From Enterococcus sp. 5H (GTDB lineage Bacteria > Bacillota > Bacilli > Lactobacillales > Enterococcaceae), in assembly GCF_028128615.1 (NCBI RefSeq), contig NZ_AMDP01000018.1:186001-250000 (forward strand): DNA of 64,000 nt. Reading direction: 5' to 3'. A program made the translations under genes and the position numbers. This document shows, piece by piece, positions 46,301-53,892 of the stretch (the stretch's first letter is position 1; every line of letters begins with the position of its first letter). The notes under the pieces were generated by a model. The model saw only the letters and a program-made list of their open reading frames with translations, had not been told where the DNA came from and made no database searches.

Positions 46301-46468
46301 GGAAGCTATCAAAACAAAGTAATACCAAATGATCCTAATAACCAAACAAAAGGAAATTACCCGAAAATGAATGAAATAACAAGCAATGTTATTAGTTGGT
46401 TGGGTGTTTTATTTGTTAGTGTTGCCGGGGTGAACTATTATTTGAGTAGAAAAAAGAAACGTAATTAA
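40400..46468 (+). CDS. large LPxTG-like surface adhesin with collagen-binding-like and SpaA domains
   Basis: A 2022-residue cell-surface protein. ATG 40400 follows TTGGAGG; the 38 residues upstream in the same frame lack a ribosome binding site. Signal peptide: KIIYGIMTLLIFIQYFIPII. After a serine/threonine-rich stretch (about 150-185) come an adhesin N-domain (about 190-345) and five collagen-binding-like Ig repeats (starting near 349, 482, 628, 779 and 923). Nine SpaA/CnaB-type repeats (about 1086-1975) follow; most hold an early lysine and an ETKAP glutamate expected to form isopeptide bonds. The sorting region reads YPKMNE (Y1987) instead of LPKTGE, then a hydrophobic helix and RKKKRN. 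The family binds host matrix; the ligand is unknown. Confidence 0.88.
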   Translation: MEKNYGKKIIYGIMTLLIFIQYFIPIISIAETFNKKEAESLQLNNVEVKNLDSEEATIEIKGQVVNNGTQMIEKELSFSNAISLADQSELKADGSADINYLINENKIYLKITAGSTGDFLIKVPIDQKQLRSLQNISVLNGNQTVTTEITTKTNTSSNPEQEQAASSSTTESSKTADNNTVIPKADTPSDIRTYFPNNTGTIIDNASVVYKDKAGNILTAPIPADADVTVHYDWSIPEEIRSQIKAGDYFTFNLPNEVKINGPQSGSLKGPDGEVYATYTLDENGKVTITFNENVTTEIDIKGDFNFNTVFDTEHIDGPGDHQITFPTEDNVPPIDVVVKPSTSTSIAKDGHFDRTPNPTSVEWTVDFNQGMNELSNPEITEHWPAGIDYKSVKVYKLVMNLDGTIKEVAEELDPSQYTVDANGNVKILGDTSDAYRIVYQTDINESVIPDDGGNISFTNRATLSDDNDVDGIDAKDTVTSEYGKMVEKNRSNYDPNAQEFSWEIKYNYGEKTIEQDQAVITDTLSSNMDLVADSVHIYNVTFGPNGEEIKGAELSTPGDYTLEPNPNGSGFVVKFTHDIDSAYKIEYKSKVNTIITDPTAVNNSVDVGTGEHGEGSGNANQQNVIKNLTTVDYENNSVNWKVQVNNNHYYMKDLEIEDTFQPVPGLTLAKNPDGNSLLTIKSSNGTTLVYGQDYTIEEHFDAASQETGFTIKFLAPTYNPTTDSFVIEYTTNFDSELIDPRDPDLDHFTNDVFAQWKDQNGDDHHSDDGDNFTPDPDYSLNAKKGGLYNAQTKLITWTSTVNLSGHLLTDAYFKDTIKDNQKYVSDSLKIYEGRTQPDGTVQKIDDVPDNDRMISVQEPSVENGQLMDIRFPNESQYTYVIEFQTSLVGEVIDDSQSYENVAEYSNNGLERDVIGEVTVKNGGSHLQKNGKLDPNDPSYVIWNLTINPAQSTLSNVVVHDYPSDNQIADKESIKLYETTVNELGDVTPDKTRPFIEGTDYSVEMTTDNVTGDQVITVTFLHEISKAYYMEYRSLVNSSAAGSTDTVSNKADITGDGTKTITDDSGHDITVPVDHTGGNASGKKGSITFQKTKEDQSTFLTGAHFQLWNTTMTQVLREGDVDASGKIQFGNLQLGEYLLFETSAPNGYTIPDNLIYGLRIKITAETSDVNAAPMKIVNTPNKVILTKTGESGEKLAGAEFKLERQDASLWLPISVGNLVTDSQGKLTIDSLLPGHYRINETKAPTGYLLNTTPIEFDVLKNANNQIPTVNLAMVDYQGSAELQKNDEEGNSLIGAVFKVVDQNGNIVQDNLTSDLSGKVNVTGLAPGNYKFVETKAPNGYILNTEEYSFSIINSDTGKPETIEVGTAINYQGIAQLVKTDKSGTVLAGAEFKVVDSNNNTIKDQLVSDGSGVVSIEGLAPGNYKFIETKAPDGYLLNTQPVSFTISASANGKPTVIQAGSLKNFKGSFEIKKVDTTVKPLAGAVFSLFDENHQPLNQSVTTDKNGLALFENLSPGTYYVEETKAPELPDGSDYVINQYQIKVVIPESAQEEPQVINLGDFQNFKGKAVITKEGNGREIAGAVFDLFLFDKVTGTERKIAEVTSANDGNIPIDNLGAGSYKLVETKPAPGFIINTQPIYFVVDPNLIDQPEDELKFENYQVSVQAKKIDGDGLGNNLESNDQQALAGSEFQIFKQNEDGSRGEKATFYDKDGNQTDTLISDKDGGVLATGLESGSYLLVETKANSGYVLNKREIPFEVTPELGEPQPINLETFSNYRGKMDITKTSETDQKLTGGTFILTKNKDTKVPVTVLDKNGEETEELHADGGHITAQGIEPGVYYLIETAAPSGYILNTNPIEVTITAESTEKAGLTVNGNLINYQGSAVLTKVGESDDPLAGAEFKVVDKNGKDVQTQLISDDKGKVIADHLAPGTYYFVETKAPNGYQLSDQKAEFEIPEEANGKPAVVAVGSYQNKVIPNDPNNQTKGNYPKMNEITSNVISWLGVLFVSVAGVNYYLSRKKKRN

Positions 46469-46491
46469 AAAGCTTAATTATCTTTAAATAG

Positions 46492-46538
46492 AAAACACAT
46501 CAGCTTTTGTAGTGACTCCCAAAAGCTGGCGTGTTTTT
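46492..46538. terminator. bidirectional terminator
   Basis: AAAACAC with an inner CAGCTTTTG arm pairs with CAAAAGCTG and GTGTTTT across a 2-nt internal bulge. It ends the adhesin gene and the convergent oxidoreductase gene. Confidence 0.85.
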
Positions 46539-47490
46539 ATTTATCCCAAGATTGCTGCATTTGATCTAAAATATCAATAACATCTTTTGTAAAGAACAAC
46601 GAACGGTTGGGTAAAGTCCCTTCAATTGTTTTTACCATATTAGAAATTTCATAGTTCAATGCTTGTTGACTATCGCCGGAAACAATCGTCTCTGTAGTGC
46701 CGTCATTAAAATAGATTTTCGCTTCATCTGCACGAGGATATTCATTGATAACAATATAAGCATTTTCAAAAGCTACAATTCCTTGTTTTGGCATTTTTGC
46801 CTGAAAACTTAATGAAACGGTTGCTAGTTCATTTGCCTCGTTTTGTAAAATAGTTGCGGATTGTTCATCAACACCAGTTGAAAATGGCTGCATAACAGAT
46901 GCCAGCACCTTAGGCTGAGAAGATAAGAACCAGCGTGCAAATGATACGGCATACGTTCCGATGTCTAAAAGTGCTCCGCCGGCTAATTCAGGATTGAAAA
47001 AACGATTTTTTGGATCAGGTTCTTTGTAACTGCCAAATGGAGCTTGAATCATTTTTAATTTTCCGAAACGCCCTGTATCAATTTGACTACGTAGTTCATG
47101 ATATAAAGGCATATTAAAAATTGTCATGGCTTCCGCTAAAATTAAGTCTTTTTCTTCGGCCAATTTAATCGCGTCTGCCAGTTCTTTACTGTTCATGGTA
47201 ATAGCTTTTTCACAGAGTACGTGTTTTCCTGCTTCTAGAGCTTTTAAAATATGTTGAATATGTTGTCGGTTAGGAACAGCAACATAAATGATATCAATTT
47301 CTTGATCGTCCAATAAAGCATCGAATGATCCATAAGCTTTAGGAATTTGATATTTTCGAGCAAATAATTCGGCCTTTTCTAAACTTCTGGATGCAACTGC
47401 TGCTAAATGGCTATTTTCTTGCTGAAAACTTTCTGCAAAGCTATTTGCAATGTCACCAAGACCGATGATGCCCCATTGATAATGTTTCAT
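46537..47490 (-). CDS. Gfo/Idh/MocA-family NAD(P)-dependent oxidoreductase
   Basis: A 317-residue cytoplasmic dehydrogenase. The N-terminal Rossmann motif is GIIGLGDIANSFAES, and the catalytic segment VLCEKAIT contains the conserved EK pair. The ALLDIGTYAVSFARW segment matches the family's C-terminal domain. The substrate, usually a sugar or inositol, cannot be called. It starts after TAGGGAGG. Confidence 0.88.
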   Translation of the reverse strand: MKHYQWGIIGLGDIANSFAESFQQENSHLAAVASRSLEKAELFARKYQIPKAYGSFDALLDDQEIDIIYVAVPNRQHIQHILKALEAGKHVLCEKAITMNSKELADAIKLAEEKDLILAEAMTIFNMPLYHELRSQIDTGRFGKLKMIQAPFGSYKEPDPKNRFFNPELAGGALLDIGTYAVSFARWFLSSQPKVLASVMQPFSTGVDEQSATILQNEANELATVSLSFQAKMPKQGIVAFENAYIVINEYPRADEAKIYFNDGTTETIVSGDSQQALNYEISNMVKTIEGTLPNRSLFFTKDVIDILDQMQQSWDK

Positions 47491-47713
47491 ATATGATTCC
47501 TCCCTAGTAATAAAAGCTATTTTATGATAAACTTCGTTCGATTTCTATTATACATGAGAAGTGAAGAAAATGAATAAATTTAGACAAAGCGAACGAAATG
47601 TCAGAAGAAATCCCTCCAAAAGCGGCTAGTTTATTAAAAATATTGAAATAAACGATTTAAAGAGATGCTTTTTTTTAAAATTTTCAGTAAAATAAAGAAA
47701 GGAGGCGAAAGTC

Positions 47714-48235
47714 ATGCACCAAATGTATATTGATATTCTTATTGATGCAATTATAGAACAATTTGAAACCGAAGAAAAATTTTATACGGACTATCTCCAA
47801 ACCACGAAAGAAAACTGGGATAACTGGAAAAAAGGTAGAATTAACTTAACAGGTGAAGAGATGCAGAAAATTAAAAATTTATTTTCTGACTATGAATGGA
47901 TGTTAACACAAAAGATACTGCGCCAAACCATTTTATTTCCGGAAAAACGTAATATTGCTGTTTCAGAATACAAACGTTTAAAAACAGTGATTGCGAAAAA
48001 ATGGCTGCAATCAGGTGCAGGGATTGTAGAACTGATTCCTTCAAAAGGAAATCAGGACGAAAAAGAGCAAGCATATATTGATCTAAAAGTAACGGTTACA
48101 TATGGAGAATGGGGCTTTGACGATATTGTAACTTTTCGATTACCAGCTACACTGCAAGGGCAATTAGAAGGATCAAAAGTCGAATTGCTTGATTGGGTGA
48201 ATGAAAACTTGATGGGTACTTACGTTGGTGAATAA
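47714..48235 (+). CDS. conserved hypothetical protein, 173 residues
   Basis: Not recognised. The protein is soluble, rich in tryptophan, glutamate and lysine, with no signal peptide or membrane helix. The N-terminal half is helical (FYTDYLQTTKENWDNWKKGR), reminiscent of a small regulator; the second half is probably beta-rich (YIDLKVTVTYGEWGFDDIVT). An AAAGGAGGCG ribosome binding site precedes ATG. It begins a run of three same-strand genes but with no shared function evident. Confidence 0.75.
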   Translation: MHQMYIDILIDAIIEQFETEEKFYTDYLQTTKENWDNWKKGRINLTGEEMQKIKNLFSDYEWMLTQKILRQTILFPEKRNIAVSEYKRLKTVIAKKWLQSGAGIVELIPSKGNQDEKEQAYIDLKVTVTYGEWGFDDIVTFRLPATLQGQLEGSKVELLDWVNENLMGTYVGE

Positions 48236-48255
48236 GTAAGTAAGGGAGTTTTTTT

Positions 48256-48462
48256 GTGAAACAAATTTTAGGCATTATATCTGTTATTATAGTATTAGCT
48301 GCAGTAGTTTTTGTTCTATTTGGTAATGGTTCGTCAAAGGAAAAACCGACAACGACAACAACGACTGAAAGTACAAGTGAAACGAGCACGGCTGTGTTTA
48401 CCACGACATCCGAAGTGCAAACTGAAACGTCAACAGAGACGACTGCAACGGCTGTTGATTGA
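48256..48462 (+). CDS. small threonine-rich membrane-anchored peptide
   Basis: Not recognised. The 68-residue protein has one N-terminal membrane helix (QILGIISVIIVLAAVVFVLF) followed by a tail almost entirely of threonine, serine, glutamate and valine (TTTTTTESTSETSTAV). GTG start after AAGGGAG. The tail would lie outside the membrane. Strong low-complexity content makes function calls unsafe. Confidence 0.6.
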   Translation: MKQILGIISVIIVLAAVVFVLFGNGSSKEKPTTTTTTESTSETSTAVFTTTSEVQTETSTETTATAVD

Positions 48463-48552
48463 TTCTATAGGGAAAAACTGATATAATCAGTCAGCTAATA
48501 TCCTTAACAAGTTAAAAGTGAAGGATTGAATACACGAAAAAGTAGGGAATGT

Positions 48553-49176
48553 ATGACTAGTCAAAGGTATAAAAAGAGAAAAACACGGAAAAGTAACTTG
48601 CCAGCTCTGTTTGCAGGGCTTTTAATAGTCGGTGTTGCGTTTATTTTTTCGATTAATCTATTGTCAGACAACTCTCAAACAGAAGAAGAACTTGAACAAC
48701 AAAGTGAACAGGTTTCAAAAGAAGATTTTATTGACCGAATTAGTCCACATGCGAAAGAGTTGCAGTCTTCTTATGGCGTATTACCGAGTATTATTATTGG
48801 TCAAGCGATTTTGGAGTCAAATTGGGGGCAAAGTACGCTGGCGTCTAAATATAATAATCTATTTGGTATCAAAGCCTATGGAGAGCAAAAAAAAGTTAAT
48901 CTAGAAACGAAAGAATTTATCAATGAAGAATGGATTGTCATTCAGGGGGATTTTAGAGTATATGATACTTGGGAAGAATCAATGAATGACCATACACGAT
49001 TGTTTATTAATGGTGTGACATGGAACCCTAGGCTGTATGAAAATGTTCTTTTAGCTAAAAATTATAAAGAAGCAGCTCAAGCTTTACAAGATGCAGGTTA
49101 TGCGACTGATCCAACTTATGCAGAAAAAGTTATCCATGTGATTGAAAGCTATGATTTAGATCAATACGATCATTAA
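48553..49176 (+). CDS. membrane-anchored N-acetylglucosaminidase (GH73)
   Basis: A 207-residue peptidoglycan hydrolase with N-terminal membrane segment (ALFAGLLIVGVAFIFSINLL) and a GH73/FlgJ-like domain. ILESNWGQSTLASKYNNLFGIK contains the expected catalytic glutamate, and DYTDPTY-like motifs lie near the C-terminus. It has no LysM or cell-wall repeat. The frame opens with TTG at 48526, but ATG 48553 after AGGGA is at least as good. Confidence 0.87.
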   Translation: MTSQRYKKRKTRKSNLPALFAGLLIVGVAFIFSINLLSDNSQTEEELEQQSEQVSKEDFIDRISPHAKELQSSYGVLPSIIIGQAILESNWGQSTLASKYNNLFGIKAYGEQKKVNLETKEFINEEWIVIQGDFRVYDTWEESMNDHTRLFINGVTWNPRLYENVLLAKNYKEAAQALQDAGYATDPTYAEKVIHVIESYDLDQYDH

Positions 49177-49202
49177 TCAGCGAATAGAGAGGGAGTGTCT
49201 AA

Positions 49203-49895
49203 ATGAACGAAAAATGGATACCAGAAATCATGACACCATTGAAACAAGATATTGTTCAGGTACCAAAAGTTATTGCTCAAGCAAGCGGTATCCGCATCTT
49301 TGGTAAAAAGATTAAATCAATTATTTTCACTACCGACATTGCAATTATTAGAAACACGGATGCCAATGCAGTCATTGCAGTGTATCCTTTTACTCCCCAT
49401 CCGGCCATTACTAAGAGTATCATTGAGGCAGCAGATATTCCAGTGTTTTCTGGAGTTGGCGGTGGTCTAACACAAGGTCAGCGTTCGGCTTATATGAGCT
49501 TGTTTGCAGAAGCACAAGGTTCGATAGGTGTCGTTTTGAATGGTCCAACACCAATCGAAACTGTTGAAATGGTTTGTGAAGCAGTTGATATTCCTGTTGT
49601 TAGTACAGTAACTTCTATTCATACACCGATTGATGAAAAAATTGATGCTGGGGTAACGATGATTAATATCAGTGCAGGTAAAGATACTGCTAAAACAGTG
49701 AAATTTTTCCGAGAAAAATATCCCGAGTTGCCAATTATCGCAACTGGCGGTCCAACCGATGAATCAATTAAAGAAACTATTGAAGCAGGTGCGAATGCAA
49801 TTACGTATACACCACCTTCTAATGGAGAATTATTTAGTCATAAAATGAACAAATATCGAAACATCGAAAAAGAGAATTATCAATCAGAGGAATAA
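49203..49895 (+). CDS. TIM-barrel protein of unknown function
   Basis: A 230-residue soluble protein that looks like a phosphate-binding TIM barrel. It contains repeated barrel strands and the late ATGGPTDESIKETIEAGANAI, similar to phosphate-binding loops of aldolases and ManNAc-6-P epimerases. Family databases often name it simply hydrolase; no catalytic signature supports a specific reaction. A GAGGGAG site precedes ATG. It is the last gene before a strong terminator. Confidence 0.7.
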   Translation: MNEKWIPEIMTPLKQDIVQVPKVIAQASGIRIFGKKIKSIIFTTDIAIIRNTDANAVIAVYPFTPHPAITKSIIEAADIPVFSGVGGGLTQGQRSAYMSLFAEAQGSIGVVLNGPTPIETVEMVCEAVDIPVVSTVTSIHTPIDEKIDAGVTMINISAGKDTAKTVKFFREKYPELPIIATGGPTDESIKETIEAGANAITYTPPSNGELFSHKMNKYRNIEKENYQSEE

Positions 49896-49929
49896 CCAAA
49901 ATAGAATTTAATAATAAAATTGATTTGAT

Positions 49930-49984
49930 ACTCTGAAAATTTCAATGAAGAAAAATATTTTCATTGAAATTTTCAGAGTTTTGT
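49930..49984 (+). terminator. intrinsic terminator before the xpt leader
   Basis: ACTCTGAAAATTTCAATGAA pairs perfectly with TTCATTGAAATTTTCAGAGT around a 10-nt loop; TTTT follows. Confidence 0.9.
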
Positions 49985-50007
49985 ACTATTGTAGATTAAT
50001 ACAATTA

Positions 50008-50072
50008 ACTTATATATGGTCATAATATGGTTGACCGTTTCTACCCAGTGCCGTAAATGCTGGTCTATAAGT
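50008..50072 (+). promoter_or_regulatory. guanine-type purine riboswitch aptamer
   Basis: The three-way junction sequence is recognisable: P1 ACTTATA with TATAAGT, the core TTTCTACC (50038-50045), and a hairpin CAGTGCCGTAAATGCTG. The ligand-pairing base is C at 50065 in GTCTATAAG, which means guanine, hypoxanthine or xanthine and not adenine. Confidence 0.9.
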
Positions 50073-50086
50073 GAAAAAGAGGCTTG

Positions 50087-50124
50087 ATCCCTTTTTTGCT
50101 TACGCAGAAAAAGGGATTTTTTTA
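50087..50124 (+). terminator. riboswitch expression-platform terminator
   Basis: ATCCCTTTTT (from 50087) pairs with AAAAAGGGAT around TGCTTACGCAG, followed by seven T. Ligand binding to the aptamer should favour this hairpin and turn off xpt-pbuX. Confidence 0.88.
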
Positions 50125-50149
50125 TTTTTTATAGAGAAAAAACTGATAA

Positions 50150-50755
<606 letters not shown>

Positions 50756-50757
50756 TC

Positions 50758-52077
50758 TTGGGAAAGCAGACAAATCAAACAGAAGCTAAAGTTCTACCTG
50801 AAACTGGCAACGGAAAATCAGCTGTTTTAGGTTTGCAGCATCTATTAGCAATGTATGCAGGCGCAGTGGCAGTTCCACTATTGATTGGTACAGGACTTAA
50901 TTTTAATTCAGAGCAAATGACATATTTAATTTCGATTGATATATTTATGTGCGGAATTGCAACCTTGCTTCAATTGACGGTCAATCGATTTTTCGGAATT
51001 GGCTTGCCAGTTGTTTTAGGGTGTGCCATTCAAGCAGTAGCGCCTTTGATTATGATAGGCAACGATAAAGGTGTCGGTGCGATCTACGGTGCTATCATCG
51101 CATCAGGGATTTTTGTTGTCCTAGTATCTGGGATATTTTCAAAGATAAAAAAATTATTTCCGCCATTAGTGACTGGAACGGTTATTACGGTGATTGGGTT
51201 GACATTGATTCCAGTTGCTGTTGAAAAAATGGGTGGCGGTATTGCTACTGATACAAACTTTGGCAATACAACAAATTTACTATTGGCTTTTGTAACAATT
51301 TTTTTAATCATTGTTGTTCAAGTATGGGGACGCGGTTTTATCAAATCGATTGCCGTATTAGTAGGTCTCGTTGGCGGAACAGTTCTTGCAGCTATTTTAG
51401 GTCAAGTTGATTTAGCGCCAGTAGGTCAAGCAACGTGGTTTAATTTTCCTCAGCCATTTTATTTTGGGACGCCGACATTTGACATTTCCTCAATCTTGTT
51501 GATGATTATTATTTCTATTGTTAGTATGGTTGAGTCTACAGGTGTTTATTTTGCTTTAGGTGATATTACAGGGAAAAAAATCGGTGAAGAAGAATTAAAA
51601 AAAGGTTATTGCGCTGAAGGATTAGCTGTTATTTTAGGTGGGATTTTTAATACTTTTCCGTATACTGGTTTTTCTCAAAATGTTGGATTGGTACAGCTTT
51701 CTGGGATCAAAACACGTCGGCCAATTTATTATTCTGCATTTTTCTTGATTGCATTAGGGCTGTTACCGAAAGTCGGTGCAATTGCTCAGATTATTCCAGA
51801 ACCAGTGTTAGGCGGCGGGATGTTGGTGATGTTTGGGATGGTTGCAGTTCAAGGGATGCGGATGTTGTCTAAAGTTGACTATAACAATGATAAAAATTTA
51901 CTAATTATTGCAATTTCTATAGGTTTTGGGTTAGGCTTTAACATGATGCCAACGTTGTTCCAACAAATGCCGGAAACAGTGCGGATGTTCACTGGAAACG
52001 GAATTGTGATGAGTAGTTTAACTGCAATTATTTTGAATTTACTCTTTAATGGTCTAAAAAGTCATCCAGAAATTTAG
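50758..52077 (+). CDS. pbuX: xanthine permease
   Basis: A 439-residue membrane transporter of the nucleobase-cation-symport-2 family with about 12 helices. Typical segments are LLAMYAGAVAVPLLIG near the start and the TGVYFALGDITGKK region in the middle. It starts with TTG after GAAGGAG, 2 nt after xpt, so both are one transcription unit. Confidence 0.93.
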   Translation: MGKQTNQTEAKVLPETGNGKSAVLGLQHLLAMYAGAVAVPLLIGTGLNFNSEQMTYLISIDIFMCGIATLLQLTVNRFFGIGLPVVLGCAIQAVAPLIMIGNDKGVGAIYGAIIASGIFVVLVSGIFSKIKKLFPPLVTGTVITVIGLTLIPVAVEKMGGGIATDTNFGNTTNLLLAFVTIFLIIVVQVWGRGFIKSIAVLVGLVGGTVLAAILGQVDLAPVGQATWFNFPQPFYFGTPTFDISSILLMIIISIVSMVESTGVYFALGDITGKKIGEEELKKGYCAEGLAVILGGIFNTFPYTGFSQNVGLVQLSGIKTRRPIYYSAFFLIALGLLPKVGAIAQIIPEPVLGGGMLVMFGMVAVQGMRMLSKVDYNNDKNLLIIAISIGFGLGFNMMPTLFQQMPETVRMFTGNGIVMSSLTAIILNLLFNGLKSHPEI

Positions 52078-52115
52078 TTATAAAAAGAACCTGTACCATT
52101 ATTTATTCAAATAGT

Positions 52116-52162
52116 AAGAGCTTGAAATCTAACTCACAGAGTTATGCTTCAAGCTCTTTTTT
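52116..52162. terminator. bidirectional terminator
   Basis: AAGAGCTTGAA (52116-52126) pairs with TTCAAGCTCTT (52148-52158), with an inner AACTC/GAGTT stem and T-run; it ends pbuX and the convergent histidine kinase gene. Confidence 0.9.
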
Positions 52163-52188
52163 GTTTACAGAATTATGTTGTTCTGGTC

Positions 52189-53892
52189 TTAAAGTGGTAA
52201 TTTAATAGTTATAACCGTTCCATGACCGATTCGACTTTCAATAAAAAGCTCAGCTTGATTATTATAGAATAAATTCATTCGCTCCTGAACATTATGGATA
52301 CCGATACCTGAATAAGTTTGTTTTTCTTTATTTATCGTATTTGTTTGAGTGAAGCCGACGCCTGTATCAATTATTTCGATTAAAATATGGTTTGGTGTTT
52401 TTCGAGCGTTGACACAAATTGAACCAGTTTCTTCATTAGGAAAAGCGTGAATAAAGGCATTTTCTACAAAAGGTTGAAGTAACAGCTTAGGAATCGAAGT
52501 TTCTAATAAATCGTCTGGGACAATCGCCATAAATTTTATATGATTACCATAGCGAGTATTTAAAATTGTTGAAAAATCTTTCAAAATTGCTAGTTCTTGT
52601 TTTAGTGTAATCAGTTCATTCGTGTTATAGATAGTTTGTTCTAATAAATGGATAAAGGCATCGATTGAAGAAACGGCTTCGTTATTTTTATTTGCAAAAA
52701 TGAGAAACTTAATACTAGCTAATGTATTATAAATAAAATGTGGTTTTATGTGCAGTTGTAAAGACTGAAATTCAGTTTTTCTTTTTTCTTTTTCTGTATA
52801 AATTAATTGCTGCATGTATAAATTTAAGCCATCTTGAAGATAGTTATAGGACGAAATTAATTTTTTTATTTCATATGTGCCGCTAACAGTCATTTTTTGA
52901 TTGAAATTTCCTGCAACTATTTGCGGCGTTCGTTCAATTAGTTTATACAACGGATCTAGAATCTTTTTCAGATAAAAAAAGATCAAAATAAGCAAGAGCG
53001 AAAAACTTAAGAGTGTGATTGTAATTATTTTAGACCAGATATTCATTTCCTTTTTTAAGGCATTAAGCTGAATTTCGCTAGTAATAGAAAAATTAAAACT
53101 TGGAATCAGCAATTCTTGCGTAACAAAGTCTGTGTTAGATTGTTGTTCTTTATTCGTACGAACTAATTTTTTTTGATTAGATGAAAGTATTTGATTTGAT
53201 TGATTGGTCATGGAGATTGTATTTACATTGGGAGAAACCAATCGATCATAAATGCTCGAAAAATCTGGTTCAGTTAATTCTATAAATGCATAACCGATTA
53301 TCGTATCATTTTTTCCATCTGTGATACTGGTGCCAGATAAAATCGTTGGTACAGAATTTAAACGTTTAATCATTTCAAAATCGGGTGCAATTGAAGTGAT
53401 TAAATTGGGTTCTTGTGCTAATGATTGAACTAATGATTCTTCAAGAATTTGATTAGGACTTAATTTTTCAACGGCATGATTACTATAGTAACTTTGTTGG
53501 TTGGTTCCAATTAGTATAAGGTGATAAGGGATATTCTGATAGAGATGATCGGATTGGCTATCAAAAAAATAGCTGAATTGGTAGTACACATTATAGTTCT
53601 CTGAAGCATCAGTATTTTTATCTAACGTTAAAAAGTTTTTGACTTCAGAAGAATTTTTAAACTTTGTCAAAATAGTATTAATTGAATTATGTAAATTTTC
53701 GTATTCAATCACACTTCGTTCCAGAACTAGCTGGTTTGAATCTACATAAGAATCAATGTAACTTTTACTTGAAAGATCAATCACTACCGTTGTTAAAATT
53801 GCACTTAAAGCACTCATGAAAATCATGATAATAAGCATGATCTCAAAAAATAATTGATGATTAAAAAAATACTTTTTGATCCACTTAATCAC
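52189..53892 (-). CDS. sensor histidine kinase, YesM type
   Basis: A 567-residue membrane sensor of the LytS/YesM type. Two membrane helices (residues about 15-40 and 288-312) enclose a large extracellular domain, then a HAMP-like region (about 313-365) and a kinase core with H385 in IKPHFIYNTL as the phosphoacceptor. The C-terminus holds the ATPase N- and G-boxes (PFVENAFIHA, DTGVGF). It starts with GTG after AGGAGA and overlaps the response regulator by 8 nt. Adjacent sugar genes suggest it senses extracellular sugar. Confidence 0.93.
   Translation of the reverse strand: MIKWIKKYFFNHQLFFEIMLIIMIFMSALSAILTTVVIDLSSKSYIDSYVDSNQLVLERSVIEYENLHNSINTILTKFKNSSEVKNFLTLDKNTDASENYNVYYQFSYFFDSQSDHLYQNIPYHLILIGTNQQSYYSNHAVEKLSPNQILEESLVQSLAQEPNLITSIAPDFEMIKRLNSVPTILSGTSITDGKNDTIIGYAFIELTEPDFSSIYDRLVSPNVNTISMTNQSNQILSSNQKKLVRTNKEQQSNTDFVTQELLIPSFNFSITSEIQLNALKKEMNIWSKIITITLLSFSLLLILIFFYLKKILDPLYKLIERTPQIVAGNFNQKMTVSGTYEIKKLISSYNYLQDGLNLYMQQLIYTEKEKRKTEFQSLQLHIKPHFIYNTLASIKFLIFANKNNEAVSSIDAFIHLLEQTIYNTNELITLKQELAILKDFSTILNTRYGNHIKFMAIVPDDLLETSIPKLLLQPFVENAFIHAFPNEETGSICVNARKTPNHILIEIIDTGVGFTQTNTINKEKQTYSGIGIHNVQERMNLFYNNQAELFIESRIGHGTVITIKLPL

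Noticed and set aside
43640-46320. Direct repeats in the adhesin as an assembly duplication
   Set aside because: The repeats differ throughout and each fits a full SpaA-type domain, so they are evolved domain repeats.
48526-48552. TTG start for the glucosaminidase
   Set aside because: AAGGA sits too close to the TTG, while ATG 48553 has AGGGA and leaves the basic segment before the membrane helix intact; not fully excluded.
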